From Aequorivita antarctica (GTDB taxonomy: Bacteria > Bacteroidota > Bacteroidia > Flavobacteriales > Flavobacteriaceae): DNA of 64,000 bases. Positions 9,048-17,941 of the stretch are shown here, piece after piece. Both the position numbers and the translations under genes were made by a program. Below the pieces are notes generated by a model. That model saw nothing but the letters and a program-made list of their open reading frames with translations, made no database searches and had not been told where the DNA came from. The DNA lies in contig NZ_VORT01000005.1 of assembly GCF_007997155.1 (NCBI RefSeq), positions 124,001 to 188,000 of the forward strand, written 5' to 3'. The number at the start of each line of letters is the position of its first letter. The first letter of the stretch is position 1.

Positions 9048-9697
9048 TATTTTTCAGCGATTATTGAAATTCCTCCTTTAACTTTTTGGTTGAGTGCAAC
9101 TTTTATTTTTGCATCAAGCGGAAGAAAAATATCTACACGTGATCCAAATTTTATAAAACCGCTATCTGATGTTTGCTCCACTTCTTGGTTTACTTCGGCA
9201 TAATTTACAATCCGTCTTGCCATTGCTCCAGCAATTTGCCTGAACAAAACATCTCCGAAAGCATCATTTTTCACAACAACCGTTGTGCGTTCATTCTCTT
9301 CAGAAGACTTTGGATGCCATGCTACCAAATATTTTCCTGGATGATATTTGCTATAAACCACTTTTCCACTAACAGGATAGCGAGTTATATGCACATTTAT
9401 TGGGCTCATAAAAACAGAAACCTGCAATCTCTTATCGTTGAAATATTCGTTTTCAAAGACTTCTTCAATAACCACAACTTTTCCATCAACCGATGATAAA
9501 ACATAATCTGGATGTACCAAAAAATTTCGTTTCGGGTTTCTAAAAAACTGTAAGACCAACAGCAAAATTATTATCAAAGAAATAATTACTCCACCGCGAA
9601 TGGTTTGATCTCCCACAAACACATTTGCCAAAAGGCTAAGCCCGATAACAATTACCAGCGCTATAAAAATAATTTTGAAACCTTCTTTATGAAACAT
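9047..9697 (-). CDS. psd: Phosphatidylserine decarboxylase family protein
   Basis: Converts phosphatidylserine to phosphatidylethanolamine. The 216-residue proenzyme is of the short type common in Bacteroidota. Two N-terminal membrane segments (about residues 8-50) precede the catalytic part with VFMSPINVHITRYPVSG and RTTVVVKN. The autocleavage site is GS in FIKFGSRVDIFLPLD near residue 187, where serine becomes the pyruvoyl group of the alpha chain. The start overlaps the end of cdsA by 11 bp, placing it in the same transcript. Confidence 0.92.
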   Translation of the reverse strand: MFHKEGFKIIFIALVIVIGLSLLANVFVGDQTIRGGVIISLIIILLLVLQFFRNPKRNFLVHPDYVLSSVDGKVVVIEEVFENEYFNDKRLQVSVFMSPINVHITRYPVSGKVVYSKYHPGKYLVAWHPKSSEENERTTVVVKNDAFGDVLFRQIAGAMARRIVNYAEVNQEVEQTSDSGFIKFGSRVDIFLPLDAKIKVALNQKVKGGISIIAEK

Positions 9698-10520
9698 TGT
9701 CTACAATTAATAAAAATGCATATATAAATGGGCTGGCATAAATAATACTGTCCAACCGGTCATACAACCCGCCGTGGCCCGGCATAATGATTCCACTGTC
9801 TTTAACACCAGCCTGTCTTTTAAATTTAGATTGTATTAAATCTCCAATCGTTCCAAAAACAGCAACAATAATAGCCATCACTATCCAAACCCACAATGGA
9901 TACTTTTCAGCATCCATCGGCCGGTAGTTTTCCAACACTTTAAAGATAACGAATCCTGCCAAAAGAGCACCCAACATGCCACCAACAAAACCTTCAACAG
10001 TCTTTTTGGGTGAAATGCGTTCTAAAAGTTTTCGTTTTCCTAAATTTTTTCCGATGAGGTAGGCAAACGTATCATTGCTCCAAACTAGTATGAAAACCGC
10101 CACGATTATTTCCGGCATAAATCTACCGTCAATATTCATAATTGGTATTAGGGTAAGAAAAACGAAACCGCTTATAATATAGAAGACTACGGTAACGTAT
10201 TTTTTCTTTTCAAACATTGGGATTTTGCTTGTCCACAATACGTCTTTCAATAAAAAAAGATTGACAAAACCACTTAAAATCAAAAGAAGATAAACAGCAT
10301 TATCTTCAAAAACGTTATAGCTTAAAAAATAAAATGCAGCTGCAAGCAGAAAATAGGCAAGATAGCTGGTAAGGTGAACCAGTTTTAAATATTCGCTTAA
10401 AGTGATAACTGCAAGTACAAAGAAGAGCCCCATAAACCATTCGCGCGAAGTGAACATTGCAAAAATGATGATCGAAATGTATAATACGCCCGATAGGGTC
10501 CGTACGAGAATTTCCTTCAT
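9687..10520 (-). CDS. cdsA: Phosphatidate cytidylyltransferase (CdsA)
   Basis: Makes CDP-diacylglycerol from phosphatidic acid and CTP, the branch-point precursor of all phospholipids. The 277-residue product begins MKEILVRTLSG and contains about eight membrane segments. The C-terminal family signature is seen as KRQAGVKDSGIIMPGHGGLYDRLDSI, in pieces GVKDSGIIMPGHGG and DRLDS. The SPKKTVEGFVGG motif is also typical. An in-frame ATG 51 nt upstream is rejected because it sits inside the LUD gene. The order cdsA-psd reflects consecutive pathway steps apart from the Ser transfer step. Confidence 0.96.
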   Translation of the reverse strand: MKEILVRTLSGVLYISIIIFAMFTSREWFMGLFFVLAVITLSEYLKLVHLTSYLAYFLLAAAFYFLSYNVFEDNAVYLLLILSGFVNLFLLKDVLWTSKIPMFEKKKYVTVVFYIISGFVFLTLIPIMNIDGRFMPEIIVAVFILVWSNDTFAYLIGKNLGKRKLLERISPKKTVEGFVGGMLGALLAGFVIFKVLENYRPMDAEKYPLWVWIVMAIIVAVFGTIGDLIQSKFKRQAGVKDSGIIMPGHGGLYDRLDSIIYASPFIYAFLLIVDNVS

Positions 10521-10521
10521 A

Positions 10522-11133
10522 TTATAAGTCTTCCAGTAGCAACAAATATAGGTTTTTTGTGCTACTTCCATAACTCATAAAATCCTTTTCTTTTTCGGTT
10601 TCAAAGTCTTGAATAGTAGTAATGTTACTGGGAATGTAACCAGAACTTTGGTTTTTTATAGTCCGTAAGCCTTCGCTGATGGTATCAACAATCTGGCTAG
10701 TTGTCGCAAAAATGATAAAGTTATAGGGAAGTTCATTCAGTTTCTTTTCCTTTATTTGGTTTGAGGAGAGCAAAATGGAACCATTGTTTGAAACCAATGA
10801 TTCACAAGTTGAAAGAAAGAATTTTGAATCCGAGCTTTTTGTAAAGTTGAGGTTGAAACCATCAAATTTTTTGGAAAGCATTTCGTTTACGCAAAACACT
10901 TCCTGCTCATACCAATCGTTTTCGAGCATTATATTGTCAAATGCTTCGGTTGCCTCTTCCCAATTTTCACAATAAATAAATTTACCGCCGTTATTTTTAA
11001 AATTATAGGTAAATTTTTCGTCAATGGGAAGTTTTTGCTCAGGGTAATAGGTGCTATGATCGGCTTTCTCGGCGCGCTTGGCCTTTTCTTCCGATTTATA
11101 ATTAGGGTTTAAAAGCCTTTTAAATAGACTCAT
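10522..11133 (-). CDS. LUD-domain (LutC-like) protein
   Basis: A 203-residue protein resembling the LUD (lactate utilisation, DUF162) domain. Visible are the central ESLVSNNGSILLSSNQ and the following LPYNFIIFATTSQIV strand-turn pattern of LutC-type proteins. The N-terminus is lysine-rich and lacks the usual substrate-loop motifs, so a true lactate-oxidation role is doubtful. It starts the minus-strand lipid operon; its stop is 1 bp from the cdsA ATG. No other lut genes are nearby. Confidence 0.75.
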   Translation of the reverse strand: MSLFKRLLNPNYKSEEKAKRAEKADHSTYYPEQKLPIDEKFTYNFKNNGGKFIYCENWEEATEAFDNIMLENDWYEQEVFCVNEMLSKKFDGFNLNFTKSSDSKFFLSTCESLVSNNGSILLSSNQIKEKKLNELPYNFIIFATTSQIVDTISEGLRTIKNQSSGYIPSNITTIQDFETEKEKDFMSYGSSTKNLYLLLLEDL

Positions 11134-11232
11134 TAATAATGAATTGAGGAGTTCGTAAATACGTTATACTTCAAATATATAAAACTATATTGAAGTTGTG
11201 TTGCCAAAAAAAGTTTTATTACGAAATCAAAA

Positions 11233-11259
11233 AGTGGCAACAATTAAGTTGTTGCCACT
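11233..11259 (-). terminator. ftsH terminator overlapping its stop codon
   Basis: On the minus strand the stem AGTGGCAACAA / TTGTTGCCACT has an 11-bp perfect pairing and a 5-nt loop, followed by TTTTTGATT. The ftsH stop codon TAA spans the loop-stem boundary, so the hairpin is made from the last codons and the bases just after them. Confidence 0.8.
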
Positions 11260-13199
11260 CTTGTTGCATCTTCTGGTATTTCGAAAGGACGGTCGCCAAA
11301 TATTTTTTGAAGGTTGTCCTTGAAAATAACTTCTTTTTCTAGCAATACGTTCGCCAATTCGGTCAATTTATCTTTGTTTTCTTCTAAGATTCTTACCGCA
11401 CGATCGTATTGTTCTTCTATAAGTTTTGAAATTTCCTTGTCTATAAGCTCAGCAGTTTTTTCGCTATACGGCTTGCTAAAGTTGTATTCAGACTGTCCGC
11501 TACTGTCGTAATAAGTTAGGTTTCCAATTTTATCGTTCAGGCCGTAAATGGTCACCATTGCACGTGCCTGCTTGGTCACTTTTTCAAGATCGCTCAATGC
11601 TCCTGTGGAAATTCGGTTGAAAATCACTTTTTCTGCTGCACGGCCACCTAGGGCGGAGCACATTTCATCCAACATTTGTTCAGGGTGGATAATAAGCCTT
11701 TCTTCTGGTAAATACCAAGCAGCTCCCAAAGATTGGCCTCGGGGCACTATGGTAACTTTAACTAATGGGGCGGCGTGCTCAAGCATCCAGCTTACAGTGG
11801 CGTGACCAGCCTCATGGAATGCAATGGCGCGTTTTTCGTCCATTGTCATTATCTTATTTTTCTTTTCCAGACCGCCAACAATTCTATCAACTGCGTCAAG
11901 GAAATCTTGTTTGTCCACCGCTTTCTTGCCATTTCGGGCGGCAATAAGCGCAGCTTCGTTACAAACATTCGCAATGTCTGCTCCAGAGAATCCAGGAGTT
12001 TGTTTTGCTAGAAAATCTGTATCCAGCTCAGTATCTTTTTTAATGGGGCGCAAGTGTACTTCAAAGATCTCTTTGCGTTCGCGAACATCTGGAAGGTCCA
12101 CATAAATTTGTCTGTCAAAACGTCCGGCACGCATCAAAGCTTTATCTAAAACATCAGCTCGGTTTGTGGCGGCTAAAACAATTACGTTTGTATTGGTTCC
12201 AAAGCCGTCCATTTCGGTTAGGAGCTGGTTCAAAGTATTTTCGCGTTCGTCATTGCTTCCTGAGAAGTTGTTTTTACCTCGGGCACGACCAATGGCGTCA
12301 ATCTCGTCAATAAAAATAATGGCGGGCGATTTGTCTTTTGCTTGTTTAAAAAGATCGCGTACACGAGAAGCACCAACACCCACAAACATTTCAACAAAAT
12401 CTGAACCTGAAAGTGAGAAGAAAGGAACTTTGGCTTCGCCTGCAACAGCTCTTGCCAAAAGGGTTTTACCTGTTCCGGGAGGGCCTACCAATAATGCTCC
12501 TTTTGGGATTTTGCCTCCCAAGGAAGTATATTTTTCAGGTTGTTTCAAGAAATCCACAATTTCCTGTACTTCCTCTTTGGCACCTTCAAGGCCTGCAACG
12601 TCTTTGAAAGAAGTTTTCACATCGATCTTTTCGTCAAAAAGTTTTGCCTTGGATTTGCCAATATTGAATAATTGGCCACCAGCGCCACCGCCACCGCCCG
12701 AAGACATACGACGCATTATGAAAATCCAGATACCGATGATAATGACAAAAGGTAAAATACCCATTAAAATATCGCCCCAAACGTTATTGTCTGTTTCGAA
12801 ATTTAAAGGGGTAGTCAAACCGTTTTCTGTTTTTATATCCTGAAAATCTTTTTGAAAGAGTTGAAGATCACCAAATTCAAATTGATAATCAGGGTCATTT
12901 GGGCCTGGTGCTAAAAAGGAAGGTGTGTTTCCTTTTTTGGAATGGATTTCCTTTTCTTTTGCAACACTTGTAAGATAAACTTTAGCGATTTTTTTGTTAA
13001 TGATGTCAACTTTTTCAACATCGCCGTTTTTCAAAAATTCCTCAAACTTTGCTTGGTTTGTTTTTTCAGGCTGTGACCAACTACCGCCTCCAAAAATTTG
13101 GATGCCAAAAAACAAAAGTATTATTGCCGCATATATCCAATAATAATTGGGCTTCGGTCGTTTTGAATCGCTCTTCTTATTTTTATTTTCTTCGGCCAT
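11244..13199 (-). CDS. ftsH: ATP-dependent zinc metalloprotease FtsH
   Basis: Membrane-bound AAA+ protease that degrades misfolded and regulatory membrane and cytosolic proteins. The 651-residue protein has two membrane segments (about 21-38 and 141-162) around a periplasmic domain. The AAA module has Walker A GPPGTGKT (239-246), Walker [12 protein letters not shown] and the second region of homology [21 protein letters not shown], in pieces [14 protein letters not shown]. The zinc-binding HEAGH motif is at about 462. It lies 14 bp downstream of rsfS and probably shares its promoter. A glycine-rich stretch follows the second helix. Confidence 0.98.
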   Translation of the reverse strand: MAEENKNKKSDSKRPKPNYYWIYAAIILLFFGIQIFGGGSWSQPEKTNQAKFEEFLKNGDVEKVDIINKKIAKVYLTSVAKEKEIHSKKGNTPSFLAPGPNDPDYQFEFGDLQLFQKDFQDIKTENGLTTPLNFETDNNVWGDILMGILPFVIIIGIWIFIMRRMSSGGGGGAGGQLFNIGKSKAKLFDEKIDVKTSFKDVAGLEGAKEEVQEIVDFLKQPEKYTSLGGKIPKGALLVGPPGTGKTLLARAVAGEAKVPFFSLSGSDFVEMFVGVGASRVRDLFKQAKDKSPAIIFIDEIDAIGRARGKNNFSGSNDERENTLNQLLTEMDGFGTNTNVIVLAATNRADVLDKALMRAGRFDRQIYVDLPDVRERKEIFEVHLRPIKKDTELDTDFLAKQTPGFSGADIANVCNEAALIAARNGKKAVDKQDFLDAVDRIVGGLEKKNKIMTMDEKRAIAFHEAGHATVSWMLEHAAPLVKVTIVPRGQSLGAAWYLPEERLIIHPEQMLDEMCSALGGRAAEKVIFNRISTGALSDLEKVTKQARAMVTIYGLNDKIGNLTYYDSSGQSEYNFSKPYSEKTAELIDKEISKLIEEQYDRAVRILEENKDKLTELANVLLEKEVIFKDNLQKIFGDRPFEIPEDATRVATT

Positions 13200-13213
13200 A
13201 TGGCTATTTTCTT

Positions 13214-13585
13214 TTAGTTTGTTGTTTCTATTTTAACTGATTTTGCATCACCCCAAAGTCCTTCAATATCATAAAAATCGCGGATATGCTTCTGAAAAAC
13301 GTGTACAACAACGTGCACATAGTCCATAAGGATCCATTCTGCGTTGTCGCTTCCTTCAACGTGCCAAGGTTTTTCTTTTAAAGCTTTGCTAACTGATTTT
13401 TGAACGGAATTCACAATGGCGTTCACCTGTGTGTTTGAGGTACCATTACATATTATAAAATAATCACAAACGGTATTTTCTATATCTCTTAGGTCAAGAA
13501 TTTCAATATCATTTCCCTTTACATCTTCAATCCCTCGTATTATTTGAGTAATAAGTTGATCTGTTTCTGCTTGTTTTTTCTGCAT
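13214..13585 (-). CDS. rsfS: Ribosome silencing factor RsfS
   Basis: Binds ribosomal protein uL14 and blocks subunit joining in slow growth. The 123-residue protein has the family core: VCDYFIICNGTSNTQV, PWHVEGSDNAEWILMDY, VVVHVFQKHIRDFYDIEGLWGDA, in pieces VVHVFQ and YDIEGLWGDA. It is the first gene of the rsfS-ftsH pair, a gene order common in Bacteroidota, and diverges from birA. Confidence 0.96.
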   Translation of the reverse strand: MQKKQAETDQLITQIIRGIEDVKGNDIEILDLRDIENTVCDYFIICNGTSNTQVNAIVNSVQKSVSKALKEKPWHVEGSDNAEWILMDYVHVVVHVFQKHIRDFYDIEGLWGDAKSVKIETTN

Positions 13586-13675
13586 TAATTATTTTTCTTT
13601 TCTTTTTCGCAAAGTTATTACTTTTTTGTTTCTTGAAGCGCCTTAAAAGCGTAATACTAAAACATAAATATCGTT

Positions 13676-14407
13676 TTGAAGATAATCAAACTTAGTGCCA
13701 TTGATTCTACTAATACTTACTTAAAGCAATTGGCAAAAGAAACCCAATTGCTGGATGAAACTGTATTGGTTACAGAAAACCAGCTTTCAGGTCGTGGGCA
13801 AATGGGCAATGGCTGGCTTTCAAAGAAAGGCCAAAGCCTTACATTCAGCATCTTTAAAGAGTTTAAAGAACTATCGGCAGAGCGTCAATTTTTAATTTCA
13901 ATGGCTGTTTCATTAGCTATATTGGAAGCCATAAACCGCTTGAATGTTCCAAATATTTCAATAAAATGGCCAAACGACATATTGTCAGCCAATACGAAAA
14001 TAGGCGGGATTTTGATTGAAAATGTACTTGAAGGCAGTTTTATTAAATATTCAATAATAGGATTTGGAGTAAACGTGAATGAAACAGACTTTCCAAATCT
14101 GCCACAAGCAAGCTCAATGAAGCTTGAAACTGGCAAAACATTTCAGTTGGAAGAAGTTCTTCATAGAATTTTGAAAGCCGTTTTCAAAAATTTAAAAAAC
14201 CTTTCAACAGCCGATTTATCAAAAATAAAGCAAATATATGAGAGCGAATTATTTCGAAAAGGCAAGGTTTCGGTTTTTGAAACACCGGATGGTTTGCGAT
14301 TTAACGGAATAATAAAAGGTGTTTCTGAAATAGGAGAACTTATTTTGGAAACCGAAAACGGTCCATTTCATAAATTCCAATTAAAAGAAGTAAAATTGAT
14401 TTACTAA
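13676..14407 (+). CDS. birA: Biotin--[acetyl-CoA-carboxylase] ligase
   Basis: Attaches biotin to the carboxyl carrier protein of acetyl-CoA carboxylase via biotinyl-AMP. The 243-residue enzyme lacks the N-terminal DNA-binding domain of E. coli BirA, so it should not be a repressor. The catalytic core has the AIDSTNTYLK motif, SGRGQMGNGW (the GRGRxG biotinyl-AMP loop), IKWPNDI and KIGGILIE. Alignment with the family places the start at a TTG codon; the nearest upstream in-frame codons include no ATG. The 3' end converges on the SRPBCC gene 9 bp away. Confidence 0.93.
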   Translation: MKIIKLSAIDSTNTYLKQLAKETQLLDETVLVTENQLSGRGQMGNGWLSKKGQSLTFSIFKEFKELSAERQFLISMAVSLAILEAINRLNVPNISIKWPNDILSANTKIGGILIENVLEGSFIKYSIIGFGVNVNETDFPNLPQASSMKLETGKTFQLEEVLHRILKAVFKNLKNLSTADLSKIKQIYESELFRKGKVSVFETPDGLRFNGIIKGVSEIGELILETENGPFHKFQLKEVKLIY

Positions 14408-14415
14408 TAACAGAA

Positions 14416-14808
14416 CTAAGCCTGCTCTAAGTTTGAAGCAATCGTATCTATAAATTTTGAAATCGGTCCTTTTACCATCATAGCCATCATCGCGTTGAAT
14501 TCGCCTTCAAAAAGCAACTCTACGGTTGATGTGTTTTCAGTAACTTCCTCAATATTTCCAATCAATGTAAAAGGAATTTTATCACTAATTGCTCCTAAAA
14601 CCACTTTGTTGGGTTTTTCAACTTCCTTTACTTCCAATGCAATTTCAGGCATTCCCTTTAAAGCAAAAACAAATGCATTTTCTCTAATAACCTCAAATTT
14701 GCTGATGTTCTCAGGCATTAATGTTTCAAAATTCTTTACCTCGGTTAAAAAATCACAAAGGTCTGCTGCGGATTTTTGTGTAGTTACTTTTTTACTATTT
14801 AGTTTCAT
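14416..14808 (-). CDS. SRPBCC-family (START-like) protein
   Basis: A 130-residue protein with the alternating beta pattern of the SRPBCC/polyketide-cyclase fold: an N-terminal KSAADLCDFLTEVKNFETLMP, then strands such as FALKGMPEIALEVKEV and a long C-terminal helix. Members bind hydrophobic ligands in a deep cavity; the ligand here is unknown. It lies 24 bp downstream of pyrE on the same strand, an arrangement that suggests cotranscription but not necessarily a role in pyrimidine synthesis. Confidence 0.8.
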   Translation of the reverse strand: MKLNSKKVTTQKSAADLCDFLTEVKNFETLMPENISKFEVIRENAFVFALKGMPEIALEVKEVEKPNKVVLGAISDKIPFTLIGNIEEVTENTSTVELLFEGEFNAMMAMMVKGPISKFIDTIASNLEQA

Positions 14809-14832
14809 TTTGTGATTTTTGAATTAATAATA

Positions 14833-15474
14833 CTATTTCCCCCAAACAGCAGGATTTTTCCGCCATTCAGAAAGCAAGACCGCTTCTTCAGAATTGATAT
14901 ACCTTGATTTTTCGGCCTCTTTCAGCAACATTTCATAATTACTCAAAGTGTTCAAGGTAACATTTGCTTTTTTGAAATTTTCTTCTGCAGTACTAAAACC
15001 GTAGCTAAAAATTGCAAGCATTCCTTTTACATTCGCATCTGCTTCTTTTAATGCTTCTACCGCCAACAAACTGCTTTTTCCAGTGCTAATTAGGTCTTCA
15101 ACAACAATTACATTTGTGTTTTTTTCTAAATGGCCTTCAATTTTATTTTGGCGTCCGTGACCCTTTGCTTCGGGACGTACGTAGCAAAAAGGAACGTTCA
15201 AATAATCAGCAACCAAAGCACCAATTCCTATCGCGCCAGTGGCTACACCTGCTATCATTTCAGGCTTTCCGTAGAGTTCTTCAATCTGTTTTGCAAGGTT
15301 TTCACGTATATAGTTTCGTATCATGGGATAGGAAAGTGTAATGCGATTGTCGCAATAAATTGGAGATTTCCATCCAGATGCCCATGTAAAAGGGTTTTGT
15401 GGTTGCAATTTAATTGCATTAATTTGCAATAGTAACGCAGCGGTTTTTTGTGCCGTTTCTTTGTTTAATATCAT
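14833..15474 (-). CDS. pyrE: Orotate phosphoribosyltransferase
   Basis: Forms orotidine 5'-phosphate from orotate and PRPP in pyrimidine synthesis. From the ATG at 15474 the protein has 213 residues (MILNKETAQKTAALL). Recognisable are FTWASGWKSPIYCDNR, GVATGAIGIGALVADYL, the catalytic-loop region RPEAKGHGRQN and the PRPP-binding VIVVEDLISTGKSS. A longer frame beginning at 15513 would overlap the divergent NUDIX gene and is rejected. Only 7 bp separate its ATG from that of the NUDIX gene. Confidence 0.97.
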   Translation of the reverse strand: MILNKETAQKTAALLLQINAIKLQPQNPFTWASGWKSPIYCDNRITLSYPMIRNYIRENLAKQIEELYGKPEMIAGVATGAIGIGALVADYLNVPFCYVRPEAKGHGRQNKIEGHLEKNTNVIVVEDLISTGKSSLLAVEALKEADANVKGMLAIFSYGFSTAEENFKKANVTLNTLSNYEMLLKEAEKSRYINSEEAVLLSEWRKNPAVWGK

Positions 15475-15481
15475 TGTGCAA

Positions 15482-16111
15482 ATGTATAAAGTTTTTGTAA
15501 AAGATATTCCCATTATTCTTTCAACAGAAGAAAATATTGGGAAACATTACACAACCATTCCTTTAAAACAGGCACGTTTTAAAAAGTTGGTGAAGAAAAT
15601 AAACAATGGCGAACTGCTTTACGTGAACCTGTACCACAAAAATGCGGAGAAACTGGAACGCTATCTTCGCAAAAAAATAAAGGTAGTTGAAGCCGCTGGC
15701 GGATTGGTCTATAACAGTAAAAAGGAGATTCTTTTTATTCGCCGAAACAAAAAATGGGATCTTCCCAAGGGCAAAATTGAAAAAGGGGAAACCCACCGAG
15801 AGGCTGCCATTCGTGAGGTTGTTGAAGAGACGGGCGTGAAGGATCTGGAGATTCGTAATTTTTTAATGACCACCTATCACGTTTTTACCCGAAACAATAA
15901 GTTCCGGCTGAAAATAACCTATTGGTACGAGATGTTCAGCGATTACGACGGCCCACTCATTCCCGAGCCCACGGAAGGAATCAAAAAAGTAAAGTGGAAA
16001 AATTTTGAAAAGTCGCAAGTAGCACTGCTGGATTCTTATGAAAATATAAAGCTACTTTTTCCGAAAGAATACTTAACCACCCACCCGAACGATAGGATAT
16101 CGGAGGTGTGA
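15482..16111 (+). CDS. NUDIX hydrolase
   Basis: A 209-residue protein starting at the ATG 15482 (MYKVFVKDIPIIL). The N-terminal ~65 residues form a separate small domain seen in Bacteroidota NUDIX proteins. The NUDIX box is GKIEKGETHREAAIREVVEE plus TGV, matching Gx5Ex7REUxEExGU. Family members hydrolyse nucleoside diphosphates linked to another moiety. Its substrate is not predictable. The gene abuts pyrE head to head and its last 39 bp overlap the convergent carboxypeptidase gene, so antisense contact between the transcripts is expected. Confidence 0.92.
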   Translation: MYKVFVKDIPIILSTEENIGKHYTTIPLKQARFKKLVKKINNGELLYVNLYHKNAEKLERYLRKKIKVVEAAGGLVYNSKKEILFIRRNKKWDLPKGKIEKGETHREAAIREVVEETGVKDLEIRNFLMTTYHVFTRNNKFRLKITYWYEMFSDYDGPLIPEPTEGIKKVKWKNFEKSQVALLDSYENIKLLFPKEYLTTHPNDRISEV

Positions 16112-17827
16112 TTTTTCGTAATACGGCGATTGTTTGTGAATCCAATCCAATTGTAAATACCAGTTTTTCGCAAATACAGGTTCGTTGTGCTTTTTGTTTT
16201 CAAACTCTCTTTTGATTTCAGGGTTTTCATTTAAGAATTTTTCAGCCATATCTTCCCAAACGTAGGGCGAAAAACCTTCTTTTTGCTGAAGGATTGCATC
16301 GAAAAAATTCCAGTTAAAAAAAGAATCTGGAGCTGATGGTTCTAATGTTTCCAATAAATAGCGAACGCCAGGTTGTTTTGTTTTTACTAAAATATCTCCT
16401 GATTTAACGGAAACATTTTCTGTTTTTTTCGCGACTTCGGTTTTGTAGTGAAGGTAATGCCCTTCAAAAGGATTTTTAACTGTTTCGAAACTTTTTATGC
16501 TGTAAACTTCAGCGGAAATTGTGGTGTCATTTTTAAATTCATTGAATTCAATATTGTTCAATTTTAAAAGTTCAATCACGTTCCAATATCCTTTCGGAAC
16601 AATATATGCCGAAGGAATTGATACGGAATCCGTTGCTTTATAATAATTGTAATACGTAATATCTTTTATAAAAGGTTTATCGCGAAAATATTTTAAACGT
16701 TCCGCTCCCGTAATGGCGCTCGGCACCATTTTTCCTTCAAACCCTTTAAATTTCAATATCGAAGTTTTAGAGGAATCCACTTCCCAAGAAATAGGGTAGT
16801 AGCTTCCAATTTTATTTTTTTCGAATAAATTCCTCCGTAGTGTTTTAATTTTATCTGCATCTGCATCGGCAATATTTATAAAAGTTTTCATCAACTCATA
16901 CGTGCCATCAACCCTTTGTTTATAAGGTTTCAACATATGGGTTTCCACCATCATTCCCAAAGTGTTGAACAATGAAGTGTAACCTGTTGAATAACGTGGT
17001 GAATCCATGAATTGGTCAAATCCTTTTTCGGGAACTTCGTTGAAAACATTTACATAAGGCGTTATATCCCAATTTTTTTGATGGAGCGAATCCTCCAATT
17101 GCGGCATTAGTGAAGTGTGTAAATAATTTCCCAATTCCCCGCCCAATTTGTTGTGTTGCGTAAAAAGATGTGTGAGCACATATTGGTAATCTGCGCCATT
17201 GCTAACGTGATTGTCAATAAACAAATCTGGGTTTAGCCAATGAAAAATTTCTGCGAAAGCGTGGGCGTTTTTACTGTCTGATTTTATAAAATCCCGGTTC
17301 AAATCATAATTTCTAGCGTTACCGCGAAAGCCGTATTCTTCAGGACCGTTTTGATTGGTTCGGCTGGTGCTATTTCTGTTTAAAGCACCGCCAATGTTGT
17401 ATATAGGGATCGTTGCGATTATAGTATTTTTCGGTGTTGGAATTTTATTTTCAGCATAATCGCGAAAAAGTAGCATCGTGGCGTCAATGCCGTCGGGCTC
17501 CCCAGGATGGATTCCGTTGTTTATTAGTAATACGTTTTTGCCATTTTTTGAAAATGCTTTATCAGTTTTCTTTTGATTTTTTTTTTGTGGATTAAATACA
17601 ACCAAATGGAGCGGAAAGCCACTATCTGTCTGTCCTATTTCATAAACAGAGAGGGAAGGAAATTCCTTTTCCAAAACCAAATAAAACGCAATAACTTCAT
17701 TATAAGTACCTGTCATTAAGCCCTTTGAAATTTCAAAAGTTGTGGTATAATAAATTTTCTCTTGGGAGCTTGCAATAGTTGTAAATAAAAAAAATGACCA
17801 AAAAAGAATTACCGAAAATTGCTTCAT
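16073..17827 (-). CDS. Exported M14-family zinc carboxypeptidase
   Basis: From the ATG at 17827 the protein has 584 residues with a signal peptide (MKQFSVILFWSFFLFTTIASS, cut to the key run FWSFFLFTTIASS). The first zinc site HxxE is in NNGIHPGEPDGID, and the third ligand is His in FIDNHVSNG. This is the M14 metallocarboxypeptidase arrangement. A long C-terminal region of about 250 residues has no recognised motif. A role in trimming peptides in the periplasm or outside is inferred. The frame can be extended by 33 codons to 17926, but that would precede the signal peptide. The 3' end overlaps the NUDIX gene by 39 bp. Confidence 0.9.
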   Translation of the reverse strand: MKQFSVILFWSFFLFTTIASSQEKIYYTTTFEISKGLMTGTYNEVIAFYLVLEKEFPSLSVYEIGQTDSGFPLHLVVFNPQKKNQKKTDKAFSKNGKNVLLINNGIHPGEPDGIDATMLLFRDYAENKIPTPKNTIIATIPIYNIGGALNRNSTSRTNQNGPEEYGFRGNARNYDLNRDFIKSDSKNAHAFAEIFHWLNPDLFIDNHVSNGADYQYVLTHLFTQHNKLGGELGNYLHTSLMPQLEDSLHQKNWDITPYVNVFNEVPEKGFDQFMDSPRYSTGYTSLFNTLGMMVETHMLKPYKQRVDGTYELMKTFINIADADADKIKTLRRNLFEKNKIGSYYPISWEVDSSKTSILKFKGFEGKMVPSAITGAERLKYFRDKPFIKDITYYNYYKATDSVSIPSAYIVPKGYWNVIELLKLNNIEFNEFKNDTTISAEVYSIKSFETVKNPFEGHYLHYKTEVAKKTENVSVKSGDILVKTKQPGVRYLLETLEPSAPDSFFNWNFFDAILQQKEGFSPYVWEDMAEKFLNENPEIKREFENKKHNEPVFAKNWYLQLDWIHKQSPYYEKSHLRYPIVRVGG

Positions 17828-17896
17828 AAAATAGTTTTTATCAAATATATACAAAAGTCCATTTTCAAACAGAAACAAAGTGTGTATAAAAAAATA

Positions 17897-17918
17897 GGGC
17901 GCTAAATTCATAGCGCCC
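17897..17918 (-). terminator. Terminator of the kelch/T9SS gene
   Basis: A perfect 8-bp stem GGGCGCTA / TAGCGCCC with a 6-nt loop; on the minus strand it is followed by TATTTTTTTAT. It lies 24 bp beyond the kelch gene stop. Confidence 0.82.
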
Positions 17919-17941
17919 ATAACCAAACAAAGGAATAATTA

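Noticed and set aside
12166-12843. 225-residue open frame on the plus strand across ftsH
   Set aside because: It is antisense to the highly conserved AAA domain of ftsH, with no family pattern; a codon-bias shadow.
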